Below are positions 36,401-46,864 of a stretch of 64,000 bases of DNA, one piece after another. Within the stretch, counting starts at the first letter, position 1, and every line of letters starts with the position of its first letter. This DNA comes from Legionella oakridgensis ATCC 33761 = DSM 21215 (GTDB lineage: Bacteria; Pseudomonadota; Gammaproteobacteria; Legionellales; Legionellaceae). The stretch covers positions 735,001 to 799,000 of the forward strand of contig NZ_CP004006.1 of NCBI RefSeq assembly GCF_000512355.1, given 5' to 3'. Both the position numbers and the translations under genes were made by a program. A model generated the notes under the pieces. It was not told where the DNA came from and did no database searches. It saw nothing but the letters and a program-made list of their open reading frames with translations.

Positions 36401-37829
36401 GACGTAATAACTGTATCAGTAATGGAACGGGACGACCTGTGGCATTGCGTTTTTTACCTGAAACCCAGGCCGTGCCTGCAATGTCTATATGCGCCCAGCG
36501 ATATTTTTCAGTGAATCGGGAAAGAAAACAAGCGGCTGTAATGCTGCTGGCGGTGCGATCAAAAGCAGCATTCACCATATCGGCGATAGGGCTGTCAATG
36601 GCTTCTTGATAGTCATTATCCAAGGGCAGTCGCCAAGCTTTGTCGCGACTTTGTTCTGCTGCATTCAGAAGCAGTTGGGCAAGCTCATCATCTTTGGTCA
36701 TAAAGCCCGTATATACATGTCCTAAGGCAACCACCATAGCACCCGTTAACGTGGCTATATCAATTACAAAACCGGGTTTGAAACGCTCGGCATACGTCAA
36801 AGCGTCAGCCAGCACGAGGCGACCTTCAGCGTCTGTGTTAATGATTTCAATGGTTTGTTTTGAAAGGCTGGTTATGATATCGCCAGGTTTTACTGCTGTT
36901 CCGCTGGGCATATTTTCTGCGCTGGCAACTAACCCTATGACATTGATTGGTAACTTTAATAGCGCACAAGCTTTGAGGGTACCTAATACGCTGGCAGCGC
37001 CAGTCATATCATATTTCATTTCGGTCATGGCCTCACCCGGCTTTAAAGATAAACCACCAGAATCAAATGTTATTCCTTTACCTACAAGAATAATTGGGGG
37101 CATCTCGCCACCCCCCACATAATGCATTTCAATTAATTTAGGTGGTTCTTTACTGCCTTGAGCTACTGCTAATAGTGCCCCCATTCCTAATTGACGCATT
37201 TCCTCTGCTTCCATGATTTTTACATGAAGCTGAGTATGTTGTTGGGCCAGTTCTATGGCTTGTTGACTCAGATACGTTGGAGTACAGATATTGGCAGGAT
37301 AGTTGGCCAGAGTACGGGAAAAACGTATGCCTTCGGCAATGGCCTGAGCCTGATGAATGGTATCCTGGGTTGTCTCTGGAAGAAAAAAATTCAGGATGCT
37401 AAGACGATGTTTCTTTTTTTTACTTTTAAAATCAAGTAATTGATAGCATTGGGCATCAATTTGCAAAATCATTTGCTGCATTTGCCAGTCTGGGGAGTAT
37501 TGAGTTATTGGTGGCATGCAAATGGTTGCCTGTGAGAGTGGTTGGCTGAGTAAAATGCCAATAACATCGCGAATGCATTTCTCCAGCACATCGGCTGAGA
37601 ACTGATCTTTATTCCCACAATGAATAAGCAGCACACTGTGGCCATCCATCTCTGCTTGCCATGCTGTGTCTCCCTTTTCCGTTAGTTTGCTTGCAAGTCG
37701 TTGCAAGAGAGCCTGGTGAGTTTTATCGAAATCACGGATAAAATCAGGCAAGTTGCTATTATCAAATACACCAATGACCAAGCACTCGCTGGCTGTAAAT
37801 GCAGGATTTTCAAGCAATTGATACTTCAT
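36381..37829 (-). CDS. pepA: Cytosol leucyl aminopeptidase PepA
   Basis: M17 di-metal aminopeptidase; in Enterobacteria also a DNA-binding factor in Xer recombination. The 482-residue protein has [25 protein letters not shown] and [14 protein letters not shown] with all metal ligands and the Lys/Arg active-site pair. AAGGA sits 5-6 nt upstream of the ATG at 37829. It is co-transcribed with holC and divergent from lptF-lptG, the conserved pepA/lptFG arrangement. Confidence 0.96.
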   Translation of the reverse strand: MKYQLLENPAFTASECLVIGVFDNSNLPDFIRDFDKTHQALLQRLASKLTEKGDTAWQAEMDGHSVLLIHCGNKDQFSADVLEKCIRDVIGILLSQPLSQATICMPPITQYSPDWQMQQMILQIDAQCYQLLDFKSKKKKHRLSILNFFLPETTQDTIHQAQAIAEGIRFSRTLANYPANICTPTYLSQQAIELAQQHTQLHVKIMEAEEMRQLGMGALLAVAQGSKEPPKLIEMHYVGGGEMPPIILVGKGITFDSGGLSLKPGEAMTEMKYDMTGAASVLGTLKACALLKLPINVIGLVASAENMPSGTAVKPGDIITSLSKQTIEIINTDAEGRLVLADALTYAERFKPGFVIDIATLTGAMVVALGHVYTGFMTKDDELAQLLLNAAEQSRDKAWRLPLDNDYQEAIDSPIADMVNAAFDRTASSITAACFLSRFTEKYRWAHIDIAGTAWVSGKKRNATGRPVPLLIQLLRHVANSH

Positions 37830-37921
37830 TTTATTCCTTAGGAAAAGGCAAGCGTTTCTTATGATGGAATGAGTTTACTATATCTTTCCTCTTTTAGTAA
37901 AAAGGGTTGCCGCATAAAAAT

Positions 37922-37950
37922 CGCATTTTTATCGGCGATGAGTATATAAT
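37922..37950 (+). promoter_or_regulatory. Possible promoter of lptF
   Basis: A perfect TATAAT at 37945-37950 lies 54 nt upstream of the likely lptF start. The -35 position (37922-37927, CGCATT) is poor, so only the -10 is convincing. Confidence 0.3.
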
Positions 37951-38004
37951 GGCAAAGACTTGTCCAGCTTATTGACTATTGTTTTTGTAAGAGGCAAAAA
38001 ACGC

Positions 38005-39084
38005 GTGCTCATCTTTCGTTATTTGGCCAAAGAAGTGTTTGTCACCCTGGTGTCACTCACCGCCATTCTATTATTGATTTTCATGAGTAATCAATTCATG
38101 CGTTATTTAAGCCGTGCTGCTAGCGGCCAAATTCCAGCCATGTTTATTATGAAATTAATGATGCTTGAATTGCCCAATCTTATGGGATTATTGCTTCCTC
38201 TTGGCTTTTATGTGGCCATATTGATTGCCTATGGCCGCTTATACGCTGAGAGTGAAATGACAGTATTACAAGCTTGTGGATATGGACCAAGGCAATTATT
38301 GAAACACAGTATGATTATGGCAAGTATAGTTACCATCATCGTCACAGTGATTATGATATGGGTTAGTCCGGTCATTGCCATTGAGCGAGCAAAACTACTT
38401 CGTACATCGGGCGTGCAAACTTTAATTCAAACCATTGTGCCTGGCCGATTTCGTGAAATCCGCAATGGAGAACAGGTTTTTTATGTCGAGAAAATGAATC
38501 CCTCGCATACTGTGGCACAGAATGTATTTATGGCTCGGCTGACGGAGAAAGAAGGAAAGCAGCAATGGGATATTTTATGGGCTGATAAAGCATTTGCAAA
38601 AATGGATGAAAAAACAGCGGAAGATTATGTCATTTTTCAGGACGGAAAAGCTTATCAAGGGGTTCCTGGACAAGCAGATTACCAGGTTGCCGAATTTGAG
38701 CATTATCAGACACGCTTGCCGCATCCCATTATAGCTTTAAAAGATGATGCTCGGACGGCTAAGACAGCAAGCCTGTGGCCGTTCAATAACTCTGACTTGC
38801 GTAAGGCAGCAGAGTTGCAGTGGCGTCTGTCAGTCCCCATTATGGTATTAACCCTGACTCTGGTTGCAGTTCCTCTTAGTCGAGTGAATCCCCGTGCTGG
38901 CAAGTATGCTAAATTATTGCCGGCCATTGTGCTTTATATCATTTATGCCAATTTTATGTTTGTTGCTCGTGATTGGTTAACAGCTGGTAAAATTCCTGTC
39001 TGGTTAGGCATGTGGTGGCTGCATCTTCTGGTTGCTGTCGTGGGGGGGCTGCTTATCTGGCGAAATCAGGTTAAATTCTCATGA
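38005..39084 (+). CDS. lptF: LPS export ABC transporter permease LptF
   Basis: Inner-membrane permease that, with LptG and LptB, pulls lipopolysaccharide toward the LptC/A/D bridge. About 359 residues: six membrane helices around a periplasmic domain (residues about 125-255), with NQFMRYLSRAASG near the N-terminus. GTG at 38005 (start MLIFRYLAKE, like E. coli MIIIRYL) is preferred over the upstream TTG at 37960; AAGAGG lies 10 nt before it. The stop overlaps the lptG ATG. Confidence 0.93.
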   Translation: MLIFRYLAKEVFVTLVSLTAILLLIFMSNQFMRYLSRAASGQIPAMFIMKLMMLELPNLMGLLLPLGFYVAILIAYGRLYAESEMTVLQACGYGPRQLLKHSMIMASIVTIIVTVIMIWVSPVIAIERAKLLRTSGVQTLIQTIVPGRFREIRNGEQVFYVEKMNPSHTVAQNVFMARLTEKEGKQQWDILWADKAFAKMDEKTAEDYVIFQDGKAYQGVPGQADYQVAEFEHYQTRLPHPIIALKDDARTAKTASLWPFNNSDLRKAAELQWRLSVPIMVLTLTLVAVPLSRVNPRAGKYAKLLPAIVLYIIYANFMFVARDWLTAGKIPVWLGMWWLHLLVAVVGGLLIWRNQVKFS

Positions 39085-40150
39085 AGCCAAAACTAATCGA
39101 TCGTTACATTGCCAAAACCGTATTGTCTGCCATTGCACTCGTTACTCTCATGTTGGCTGGTTTACAGGTTTTTATTTATTTGTGAATCAATTGGATGATC
39201 TTGGTAAAGCTCATTATGGCATTATTCAAGCGGCATTTTTTGTATTTCTGCAAATGCCATATCAAGTTTATTTATTCTTCCCAATGGCAAGTTTGCTTGG
39301 TAGTTTGATTGGCCTTGGTATTATGGCAAATCACCGAGAGCTTGTGGTGATACGAGCAGCAGGAATGTCCATCGGACAAGTGACAGTCGCTGTGTTGAAA
39401 GCCTCCTTAATAGTGATTGTCATCATGACCGTCACGGGTGAAACAATCATTCCACGTTTAGCTTCCCTTGCCAATGATAAGAAACTGCAAGCGATGAGTG
39501 AAGGGCAAGCTTTGCGTACAGAAAAGGGAATGTGGCTGCGTAATCAGGATGACTTCATTACCGTTGGGGAGATATTGCCCAATGATGTGCTGCGGCAAGT
39601 GTATCAGTTTCATTTTGATACAACCCATCATTTACGCATCGCGCGCAAAATGGAGCAGCTAGACTTACGCCATGGGGTTTGGTATGCGACTGGCGTTTCA
39701 GAATCCCTCATTGAAGATGGGCACATCCAAGCAAAACATTATGATGAAATGCAATGGGATGTGCTGCTTAAGCCAAATATTTTGCGAGTCGGTAGTAATG
39801 AGCCGGATGAAATGACATTATGGGAATTACGGCAATACATCCGTATACAAAAAATGAATCATCAGACAGTACTGAATTACCAGTTAGCCTATTGGCAGCG
39901 CCTCTTACAGCCATTAACAACCATGGTAATGATGGTATTGGCTATTCCCTTTATTTTCGGCCCACTGCGTTCGTCCACGATGGGTTCAAAATTATTGGCG
40001 GGAGCCACCGTAGGATTTGGTTTTCATATGATTAATCGGATTTTTGGTCCTGTAAGTCAGGTATTTCAATGGCCGGTTGAAATTGCAGCATTTGGTCCAA
40101 CATTGCTGTTTATGATGTTGGGTCTTTATTTGATGCGTCGAGTAAAATAA
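39081..40150 (+). CDS. lptG: LPS export ABC transporter permease LptG (apparent frameshift)
   Basis: Partner of LptF. Begins at ATG 39081 (MKPKLIDRYIAKTV), overlapping the lptF stop by ATGA. The frame breaks near 39169-39181, where one missing T (in the T5 run 39169-39173 or a following T3) turns the FVNQLDDLGKA helix end into a stop. Adding one T gives about 356 residues, the LptG norm. Later motifs (FFPMASLLGSLIGLG, FGPLRSSTMGSKLL) are intact. LptG is normally essential, so an indel error is likely. Confidence 0.92.
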
Positions 40151-40917
40151 TGTTCGTCGTACGTCATTTCGTTGAAGCCATATTCAATCCTTTTTTTATC
40201 ATTGTTCTTGTCTTGATTGTTTGTACCTGGCTGCTTTTTAGAAAAAAGGAGTATCCTGTTGTTCGTGTGGGGATGGTACTGGTATTAATGGGCTTATTCT
40301 TGTGCAGCACTGGATGGTTACCTCGATTTCTTACTCAGCAATTGGAAAATCAATATCCTGTCGTGACTAAGGTCGATTCTGCCGTGCATTGGATTGTTGT
40401 TCTTGGAGGCGGGCAGGCACAGTATATCCATTCCCCCGTTAACAATCTACTTTATTCTGCAAGCATTCGACGGTTGCTGGAAGGTGTGCGCCTGTATCGA
40501 CAATTGCCTGACGCAAAACTCCTATTATCCGGCGGAGAATATGGCGGAAAAACGGCAGAAGCGCTACGGTTAGCAACTTTAACAAGCTGGTTTGCTATTC
40601 CAATGAATGATGTGATTTTAGAGTCTGGTTCAATCAATACGGAGGAACAAGCTAGAGCCATTAAAAAATGGCTAAATCATGCTCCTTTTTATCTGGTGAC
40701 TTCCGCCATCCATATGCCTCGGGCCATTGCGTTATGTCGCGCTCAAGGATTGCAACCTATAGCTGCCCCTACCGATTTTACTTATTATTGGTATGATGAG
40801 CGCTGGCATAAAATGTATGTGCCTAATCCAAATAACCTGGTTTATCTAACTATTGCGTGGCATGAGATCTTAGGCAGAACATGGGCATGGCTAAGAGGCG
40901 AGTCTAAGCTTCTTTAG
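40150..40917 (+). CDS. elyC: DUF218/ElyC-YdcF family envelope protein
   Basis: 255 residues: two N-terminal membrane helices (about 12-29 and 39-56) then a DUF218 domain with VVLGGGQ, RLLEGVRLYRQLPDAKLLLSGG and LVTSAIHMPRAIALCRAQG. This matches ElyC of E. coli, linked to peptidoglycan precursor (undecaprenyl carrier) supply. The ATG shares one base with the lptG stop (TAATG), so it is translationally coupled. The symbol rests on the two-helix layout. Confidence 0.8.
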   Translation: MFVVRHFVEAIFNPFFIIVLVLIVCTWLLFRKKEYPVVRVGMVLVLMGLFLCSTGWLPRFLTQQLENQYPVVTKVDSAVHWIVVLGGGQAQYIHSPVNNLLYSASIRRLLEGVRLYRQLPDAKLLLSGGEYGGKTAEALRLATLTSWFAIPMNDVILESGSINTEEQARAIKKWLNHAPFYLVTSAIHMPRAIALCRAQGLQPIAAPTDFTYYWYDERWHKMYVPNPNNLVYLTIAWHEILGRTWAWLRGESKLL

Positions 40918-41206
40918 TGTCTTCTTCTAACCAGTTGGATAAGACGCTGATGATTTTACGCGCTTGTTCTTCGCTGGAAATGTTAAATTTCGACTTTTGC
41001 CAATATTGATTATTACGCTTTTGATAACGTCGTATCGAATATTTTACCGGACCGTACATTTGTTTTTTATTATCCCAATCCTGATAGCGGAACAGTATGG
41101 TCGTCCAGGCTCCTTTAGAAAGGACATGCTTATCCAGTTCTTTAATAGTTTCAACACCATTTTCGCTATAAGCAATGGTTAACTCTTCAATATGTTCACT
41201 CATCAT
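40904..41206 (-). CDS. Conserved hypothetical protein (100 aa)
   Basis: Small charged cytoplasmic protein, not recognised by name. It has a beta-rich core (AWTTILFRYQDWDNKKQMYGPVKYSIRRYQ) and a C-terminal amphipathic helix. It overlaps the end of the ElyC-like gene by 14 nt on the opposite strand. GGA precedes the tandem ATG-ATG start (41206/41203). Confidence 0.7.
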   Translation of the reverse strand: MMSEHIEELTIAYSENGVETIKELDKHVLSKGAWTTILFRYQDWDNKKQMYGPVKYSIRRYQKRNNQYWQKSKFNISSEEQARKIISVLSNWLEEDTKEA

Positions 41207-41322
41207 TATTTCCAGTATGAATCAGTTTCAACGACAATCAAACTGATGAACACCGGATTATAGCCTGATGAATATCAAGAAAATATTGAAATTTGGCAGG
41301 TATTGACCGGTGCAAAGCAAAT

Positions 41323-41895
41323 TTATTGGATGGATTGTAGTGTGCCATTAACAAAAGTCAAGCTCATCGGTTGCTGATATTGATCAACCTGATATACCCA
41401 GACCTCTGGGTTTGCGCTAGCCGGAATGGGTTGGTTAATGTATGTGTTGTTAACCATGGCTGGATTACCGCAGGCTGAATAAACACTGTTTTCGTCGTCT
41501 CCAATTTGGATGTTTGTCCCGCCACACAGGCTCATGGCGTTCGTGCTCGAGCCATTAATTCTGACACTACTGACTTTTTGATTAACAATGTCTACTTCAA
41601 GACTGATACCTGTTGAACCACTAGGCAACGACCATTGATTAAAAATGGGATTTAACGTTGGATAGACACTGCCTGTATTAAGATTAGTGTAAATTAATTG
41701 TTTCACAGGTATTCGTTGGGTGACACTCTGACCGCCTGTGCGCTTGCTAAGAGGCTGGCCGCAAGCAGCAATAACTTGATTGGCTGTCATGCCTACATTA
41801 ATATAGCCATGATTTTGCGGACAATACACGGATTGATCCGCCAGTGAAACCAATGGAAATGAAATACCAAGCAATAAAAGGAATGTTGATTTCAT
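41323..41895 (-). CDS. Exported DUF2845-like protein
   Basis: 190 residues from ATG 41895 (frame open from 41910). Signal peptide MKSTFLLLLGISFPLVSLA, then two related half-domains, each with a short glycine helix ending in a Cys-Gly-(Q/N)-Pro turn (VGMTANQVIAACGQP; IGDDENSVYSACGNP). This resembles the small DUF2845 proteins of Legionella-like bacteria. Periplasmic; function unknown. The paired Cys may form disulfides. Confidence 0.7.
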   Translation of the reverse strand: MKSTFLLLLGISFPLVSLADQSVYCPQNHGYINVGMTANQVIAACGQPLSKRTGGQSVTQRIPVKQLIYTNLNTGSVYPTLNPIFNQWSLPSGSTGISLEVDIVNQKVSSVRINGSSTNAMSLCGGTNIQIGDDENSVYSACGNPAMVNNTYINQPIPASANPEVWVYQVDQYQQPMSLTFVNGTLQSIQ

Positions 41896-41978
41896 TTTTG
41901 TCTCTACCATTAGTATCGTTTTCTAAATTATAGCTCGGCTTGTCTGATTTTGCCTTTGTTTGTTTTGATACGTATCTA

Positions 41979-42548
41979 TTAAATCAAACGAAGTGGCAAT
42001 AGGCCACTAATGAATAAAGTAATGACTTTTAGAATAACCATCATGATAAAAGGAGAAAAATCGAAGCCAGAAATATCTGGAATGATGCGACGACCTATAC
42101 GAAATAAGGGTTCGGTGATGAGGTATAAAAAATCAGCAGCAGGATGACGCCATCCTGGGTTAACCCAACTCATAACGACTCGAATAACGATGGCATAAAA
42201 AAGCAGGTTGCAGGGTTGTATAATGAGATCAGCAAGGGTGTATGCCAATAAATAAGTTATTGGCATGATAATTCCTAAAAAAATTAGTCCCATCAAAACA
42301 AACTTTATAAGTTCTAAAATAACCAAAATGGTAAAGGCGGCCCAGTCATAGCGCGGTGGGCGTTTTTGCGGAAAAAGACGCTCCAGTGGGGCAATAATTG
42401 GATTAGTAAGTGTGAAAATGGCTTGGCTTACCGGGTGTAAGGCACTGACACGAAGGTATCGTAATGCAATGCGGGCCCATAAAAAGAAAGTTAACAGGCT
42501 GAAAAACAGGGAGAACAGGAAATGTCCAACATTGGCTAATCCGGTCAT
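41979..42548 (-). CDS. yggT: YggT family integral membrane protein
   Basis: 189-residue inner-membrane protein with two YggT repeats, each a pair of hydrophobic helices with the conserved (A/V)xxSWVNPxWxHP-type segment (VVMSWVNPGWRHPAADFLY) and LFRIGRRIIPDISGFDFSP. AAAGAG lies upstream of the ATG. It sits downstream of yggS-proC, the conserved cluster order. Function remains poorly defined (osmotic stress/cell division links in other bacteria). Confidence 0.9.
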   Translation of the reverse strand: MTGLANVGHFLFSLFFSLLTFFLWARIALRYLRVSALHPVSQAIFTLTNPIIAPLERLFPQKRPPRYDWAAFTILVILELIKFVLMGLIFLGIIMPITYLLAYTLADLIIQPCNLLFYAIVIRVVMSWVNPGWRHPAADFLYLITEPLFRIGRRIIPDISGFDFSPFIMMVILKVITLFISGLLPLRLI

Positions 42549-42560
42549 ATTATATTCTCT

Positions 42561-43357
42561 TTAAGTATGATTTATAGTTTGTAACTCACGAGCTCTTTCA
42601 AAAGCGGCATTCATGGCTGAAAGAACCAGTTTATCCAATCCTTGCTTGCTAAATACCTCAATCGCTGCAGCGGTTGTGCCTGCCGGAGAAGTAACCTGTT
42701 GTCTTAATGCAGCAAGATGCATTTGATTTTCAGATGCCAAGCTTAACGCACCTTCGAATGTTTGTAACGTAAAAATTTTTGCGATGTCTTCTTCGAGACC
42801 TAACGCTGTAGCTGCTTTAATCATGGCTTCCATGAACAAAAAAACATACGCTGGCCCACTGCCGGAAAGAGCGGTAAATGAATCGATTTGTTGTTCATTC
42901 AAAATCCATGTTGATAAGCCAATGCTGGAAAAAATAGTTTCTGTCCAGGCTGCTTGTTCGGCGCTAACAAATTCATTAGCAATCATGGGAGTGGCTGCTT
43001 TACCAACGGCAGCAGCCATATTGGGCATGGCTCGCACAATCGCAAGAGGTTTATTGATTTGTCTTGCAAACCAAGACAGACTGATGCCGGCAGCGACTGA
43101 AATAATTAAACAATGAGCTGGAATGGCGTGTTTGATTTGAGCAAATACAACAGGCATTTGTGCCGGTTTGACTGCCAATATAAGAATGTCGACTCTTGGA
43201 ATAATCGCTGCATTATCATGATGCGTGTGGATACCATACTCATTGATTCCAATGGACAATGATGGAGCTGTAGCCCACAGTTGATGATGGTTGTTTTTAA
43301 TAAACCCTGCGCAATGGCTTTTGCCATGTTTCCAAAACCAATAAATCCTATCTTCAC
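42561..43357 (-). CDS. proC: Pyrroline-5-carboxylate reductase (apparent frameshift)
   Basis: Last step of proline synthesis: NAD(P)H reduction of pyrroline-5-carboxylate. Start ATG 43357 (MKIGFIGFGNMAKAIAQGL, Rossmann GxGxMA). The frame breaks at T5 43294-43298; one added A on the coding strand joins LLKNNHHQLWATAPSL to the rest, giving 265 residues. C-terminal motif (SPAGTTAAAIEVF) and the ALSGSGPAYVFLFMEAM active-site segment are intact. ATGA overlap with yggS. Confidence 0.93.
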
Positions 43358-44034
43358 CGACGTTCACCAAAAATAGTTTGCCCAATGCGTACCATGGTAC
43401 TTCCGGCGCGTATGGCGACTTGAAAATCCCCACTCATACCCATGGATAAAGTATCCATATGGATATGCAGCTGCTTGTTTAACGAATGCAGCAAGGCAGT
43501 TAATTTCTGAAAAGATAAATACAACTGCAGTTCATCATGACCTTGTTTGGGGATTAACATCAGACCACGTAAATGCAAGCGAGGCAATAATAAAATAGCG
43601 GATGCCAATTCTGCTGCTTGTTCAGGATGAATGCCGGCTTTTTTTTCATCATCATCATTAATTTGAATGCAAACATTCAGTGCGGGCAAAGATTGCGGTC
43701 GAGCATCATTTAACCGTTGAGCAATGGATGCACGACAAACACTATGAACCCAGCTGAAATAGTGGGCAATAGGTCGGCACTTATTACTTTGGATTGGGCC
43801 AATGAAATGCCATGTTATTGGCAGTTTTGCAAGAATATTTATTTTAGGTTCTGCTTCTTGCAAATAATTTTCACCAAACTGGTGGACACCGGCTGCAAAG
43901 GCTTGTTCGATGGCTTCCTTGGATTGTCCTTTGCTCACTGCAATTAATGCTACCGTACCAGGCGGGCGGCCATATTCTGCCTCCGCCTGGTGGATTTGGT
44001 GAATCACATGAAGTATGCGTTCAGCAATCGTCAT
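43354..44034 (-). CDS. yggS: YggS family pyridoxal-phosphate homeostasis protein
   Basis: 226-residue PLP-binding TIM-barrel protein controlling free PLP. The PLP Lys is in ALIAVSKGQS, with the FGENYLQEA, WHFIGPIQSNK and SMGMSGDFQVAIRAGSTMVRIG motifs. It is the first of yggS-proC-yggT and starts 4 nt after the upstream permease gene. Confidence 0.95.
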   Translation of the reverse strand: MTIAERILHVIHQIHQAEAEYGRPPGTVALIAVSKGQSKEAIEQAFAAGVHQFGENYLQEAEPKINILAKLPITWHFIGPIQSNKCRPIAHYFSWVHSVCRASIAQRLNDARPQSLPALNVCIQINDDDEKKAGIHPEQAAELASAILLLPRLHLRGLMLIPKQGHDELQLYLSFQKLTALLHSLNKQLHIHMDTLSMGMSGDFQVAIRAGSTMVRIGQTIFGERR

Positions 44035-44038
44035 GTCG

Positions 44039-45340
44039 TTAACCTACCATCGTTTCCCACATACCAAAGAGGATGGCCGAGATAGCAATTACACCCAGCA
44101 AAATGACGAAACTATTGCGTATTGGATCACGATATTTTTTCATGGTTGGCACGGTTGCTATGGCATACATAGGCATCAAAAACAGGATAATAGCAATGAT
44201 TGGCCCACCAAGGGTTTCAATCATGGTCAAAATATTTGGATTTACAGTTGCAATCACCCAGCAGCTTAGGATGATAAATAGTTCAATGAGATGTTTGATT
44301 TTTTTATGGTCAATGATTTTATTGCGGCGAGCTGCTCCTTTAACAATCAATCCTTGCAATCCTTCGCTTGCACCTAAATAGTGACCAAGAAAGGATTTGG
44401 CAATGGCAATAAAGGCAATGAATGGGGCTATATAAGCGATTAAAGGCGTTTGAAAATGATTTGCAAGATAAGACAAAATAGAGATATTTTGTTGTTTTGC
44501 CTGGGCCAAGTCTGCTGGAGACAGGCTGAGTACACAGCTGAATACAAAGAACATGACCGTACCTACCATCATGATATGGGTGTACTTTAAAATCCATGTA
44601 CTTTTCTCATCGGCTTTTTCGCCAAACCGTTGCTTTTGACTGACTGCAAATGAGGAAATAATGGGAGAGTGATTAAATGAGAATACCATGACCGGTATAA
44701 GCAGCCAGAGAGTCATCAGCATGCTATGCGAACCAGTGGCGGGCAAGTTATTTGCATGTCTAAGAATGGCGTCATTCCAGTGAGGAATTAAATAAATGGA
44801 AAGCAGTATTAAGATGCTGATGAATGGATAAACCAAGACACTCATTGCTTTTATAATCATTTGTTGTCCAAAGCGAATGATAGCCATGAGGCTTATAATG
44901 AGAATAAAAGCAAGTAACGATCGAGGAGGAGCATTCATATGCATTTGATTGATAATAAAGCTTTGTGTGGTGTTAGTAATGGCCACGCTATACATCAGTA
45001 AAATAGGGTAAATTGAGAAAAAATAAAATAAAGTAATTAATCTACCGGCGCGGGTGCCAAAATGTTGGTCTACCACATCGGTGATGTCATTTTTTGCAGA
45101 AGAACCTGATAACACAAATCGGCATAAGGCTTGATGAGAGTAATAAGTCATTGGAAAAGCTAATACCGCCATGATGATTAGAGGTAAAAGACCACTCAAC
45201 CCCGCATCGATGGGAAGAAAAAGTGTACCTGCACCGATTGCAGTCCCGTAAAGGCTTAGCATCCATACAATATTTTGCTTGCGTTCATCAGAAAGTTGGA
45301 GCTGGGGAGCAGTTTCTGTCATAACGGCATTGGGGAGCAT
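44039..45340 (-). CDS. Hydroxy/aromatic amino acid permease family transporter (SdaC/TdcC-like)
   Basis: 433-residue inner-membrane amino-acid:proton symporter of the HAAAP family with about 11 helices. The N-terminal MLSLYGTAIGAGTLFLPIDAG and the SFNHSPIISSFAVSQ segment resemble SdaC/TdcC serine/threonine carriers. AGGAA lies about 7 nt upstream of ATG 45340; an in-frame ATG 5 codons later is also possible. Probably in one operon with yggS-proC-yggT. Exact substrate is inference. Confidence 0.87.
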   Translation of the reverse strand: MLPNAVMTETAPQLQLSDERKQNIVWMLSLYGTAIGAGTLFLPIDAGLSGLLPLIIMAVLAFPMTYYSHQALCRFVLSGSSAKNDITDVVDQHFGTRAGRLITLFYFFSIYPILLMYSVAITNTTQSFIINQMHMNAPPRSLLAFILIISLMAIIRFGQQMIIKAMSVLVYPFISILILLSIYLIPHWNDAILRHANNLPATGSHSMLMTLWLLIPVMVFSFNHSPIISSFAVSQKQRFGEKADEKSTWILKYTHIMMVGTVMFFVFSCVLSLSPADLAQAKQQNISILSYLANHFQTPLIAYIAPFIAFIAIAKSFLGHYLGASEGLQGLIVKGAARRNKIIDHKKIKHLIELFIILSCWVIATVNPNILTMIETLGGPIIAIILFLMPMYAIATVPTMKKYRDPIRNSFVILLGVIAISAILFGMWETMVG

Positions 45341-45673
45341 TCTGGTTTCCTCAATAAATTGATATAAATGTTTTACGCTTCCCTTTAATCTTGCATGCTA
45401 TCCCTATCTAAGCGCCAAATTAGAATAAAGCATATTTTTAACTTTATTGCGAGTAGTTTGAACTTAATTTTCGTTACAAATCGGTTAATAACCAGCATTG
45501 CTTGAATGCAATCCAACTTGGAGATTATGTAAAACGCCATATAAGTTTAAAATTGAATCATTAAGTATATATTTTTAACCGATTAAAGGCAATGCCTCCT
45601 AATCCGTTACAGTTGCCGATTGGTCTTTCCTGGGCTAATCTTCAGGAGAGATAAATCATTATGGTGAACAGGC
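45341..45673 (+). other. Divergent intergenic region between the permease gene and pilT
   Basis: 333 bp. A Shine-Dalgarno-like AGGAG at 45644-45648 precedes a 17-codon reading frame starting at ATG 45661 that overlaps the pilT start out of frame. Otherwise no ORF or RNA gene was recognised; promoters are presumably here but not clear by eye. Confidence 0.4.
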
Positions 45674-46708
45674 ATGGATATTACGGAATTATTAGGGTTT
45701 TCAGTCAAAAATAATTCTTCCGATTTGCACTTATCTGCTGGCATGCCTCCCATGATTCGGGTGGATGGTGATTTACGCAAAATCAATGTTCCAGCATTGC
45801 AGCATCAGGATGTCATTAAAATTATTTATGATATCATGAATGACAAGCAGCGTAAGGAGTATGAAGAGCATCTGGAGACGGACTTTTCCTTTGAAATTGC
45901 CAATCTTGCTCGCTTCAGGGTGAATGCATTTAATCAATCACGCGGTGCTGCTGCGGTGTTTCGAACGATTCCTTCTAAAATTCTTACCATGAATGATTTG
46001 AATTTGCCTTCCGTATTCACCGATATGGCTTCCTATCCCAAGGGATTGGTTTTGGTTACCGGCCCCACGGGTTCCGGAAAGAGCACGACGCTGGCAGCCA
46101 TGATTGATTATATTAATAGAAACCGCTACGACCATATATTAACGGTAGAAGATCCCATAGAATTTATTCATCAAAGTAATAAATGTCTGGTAAACCAACG
46201 GGAAGTTCATCGTGATACTTACAGTTTCAATGCGGCTTTGCGTTCCGCATTACGTGAAGATCCTGATGTGATTCTTGTGGGGGAATTACGTGATTTGGAA
46301 ACCATTCGTCTTGCAATGACGGCCGCTGAAACCGGGCATTTGGTGTTTGGCACGTTGCATACTAATTCGGCTACTAAAACAATAAACCGCATCATTGATG
46401 TATTTCCGGGTGATGAAAAAGCAATGATACGCTCCATGTTGTCCGAATCTTTACAAGCAGTGGTGGCGCAAACGTTATTAAAAAAATCAGGTGGGGGACG
46501 GGTAGCTGCGCTGGAAATTATGATTTGTAATGCAGCTATCCGTAATTTAATTCGTGAGGACAAAGTAGCCCAAATGTATTCTGCAATTCAAACTGGCCAA
46601 GCACAGGGTATGCTTACTCTTGATCAGCATTTAACAAAATTGGTAAGTGACAACATCATTAATCGCCATACGGCTCGTGAGGTGGCTCTTAATAAAACCC
46701 TATTTTAA
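45674..46708 (+). CDS. pilT: Type IV pilus retraction ATPase PilT
   Basis: Hexameric ATPase that depolymerises pili for twitching and DNA uptake. 344 residues with the N-terminal PAS-like domain (MDITELLGFSVKNNSSDLHLSAGMPP), Walker A GPTGSGKST, Asp box, Walker B (VILVGELRD), His box (GHLVFGTLHTNSA) and the AIRNLIRE motif of PilT proteins. ATG 45674 matches other PilT starts but has no close Shine-Dalgarno site. It is divergent from the permease-yggS-proC-yggT cluster, as in other gammaproteobacteria. Confidence 0.96.
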   Translation: MDITELLGFSVKNNSSDLHLSAGMPPMIRVDGDLRKINVPALQHQDVIKIIYDIMNDKQRKEYEEHLETDFSFEIANLARFRVNAFNQSRGAAAVFRTIPSKILTMNDLNLPSVFTDMASYPKGLVLVTGPTGSGKSTTLAAMIDYINRNRYDHILTVEDPIEFIHQSNKCLVNQREVHRDTYSFNAALRSALREDPDVILVGELRDLETIRLAMTAAETGHLVFGTLHTNSATKTINRIIDVFPGDEKAMIRSMLSESLQAVVAQTLLKKSGGGRVAALEIMICNAAIRNLIREDKVAQMYSAIQTGQAQGMLTLDQHLTKLVSDNIINRHTAREVALNKTLF

Positions 46709-46864
46709 AAGTTAAGGATGCGAAGATGTGTCATTGATTATTGGAAAGATAGTGGAGCGCTAAAGCTGTGATTAGTCCTTCACTGAAGCAAAGGACTATA
46801 AGTTTAGGAACACAACCTAGCGTTTTTAGTTTTCTTGGCTTTTGCAGCAATCCTGAATTTGAAT

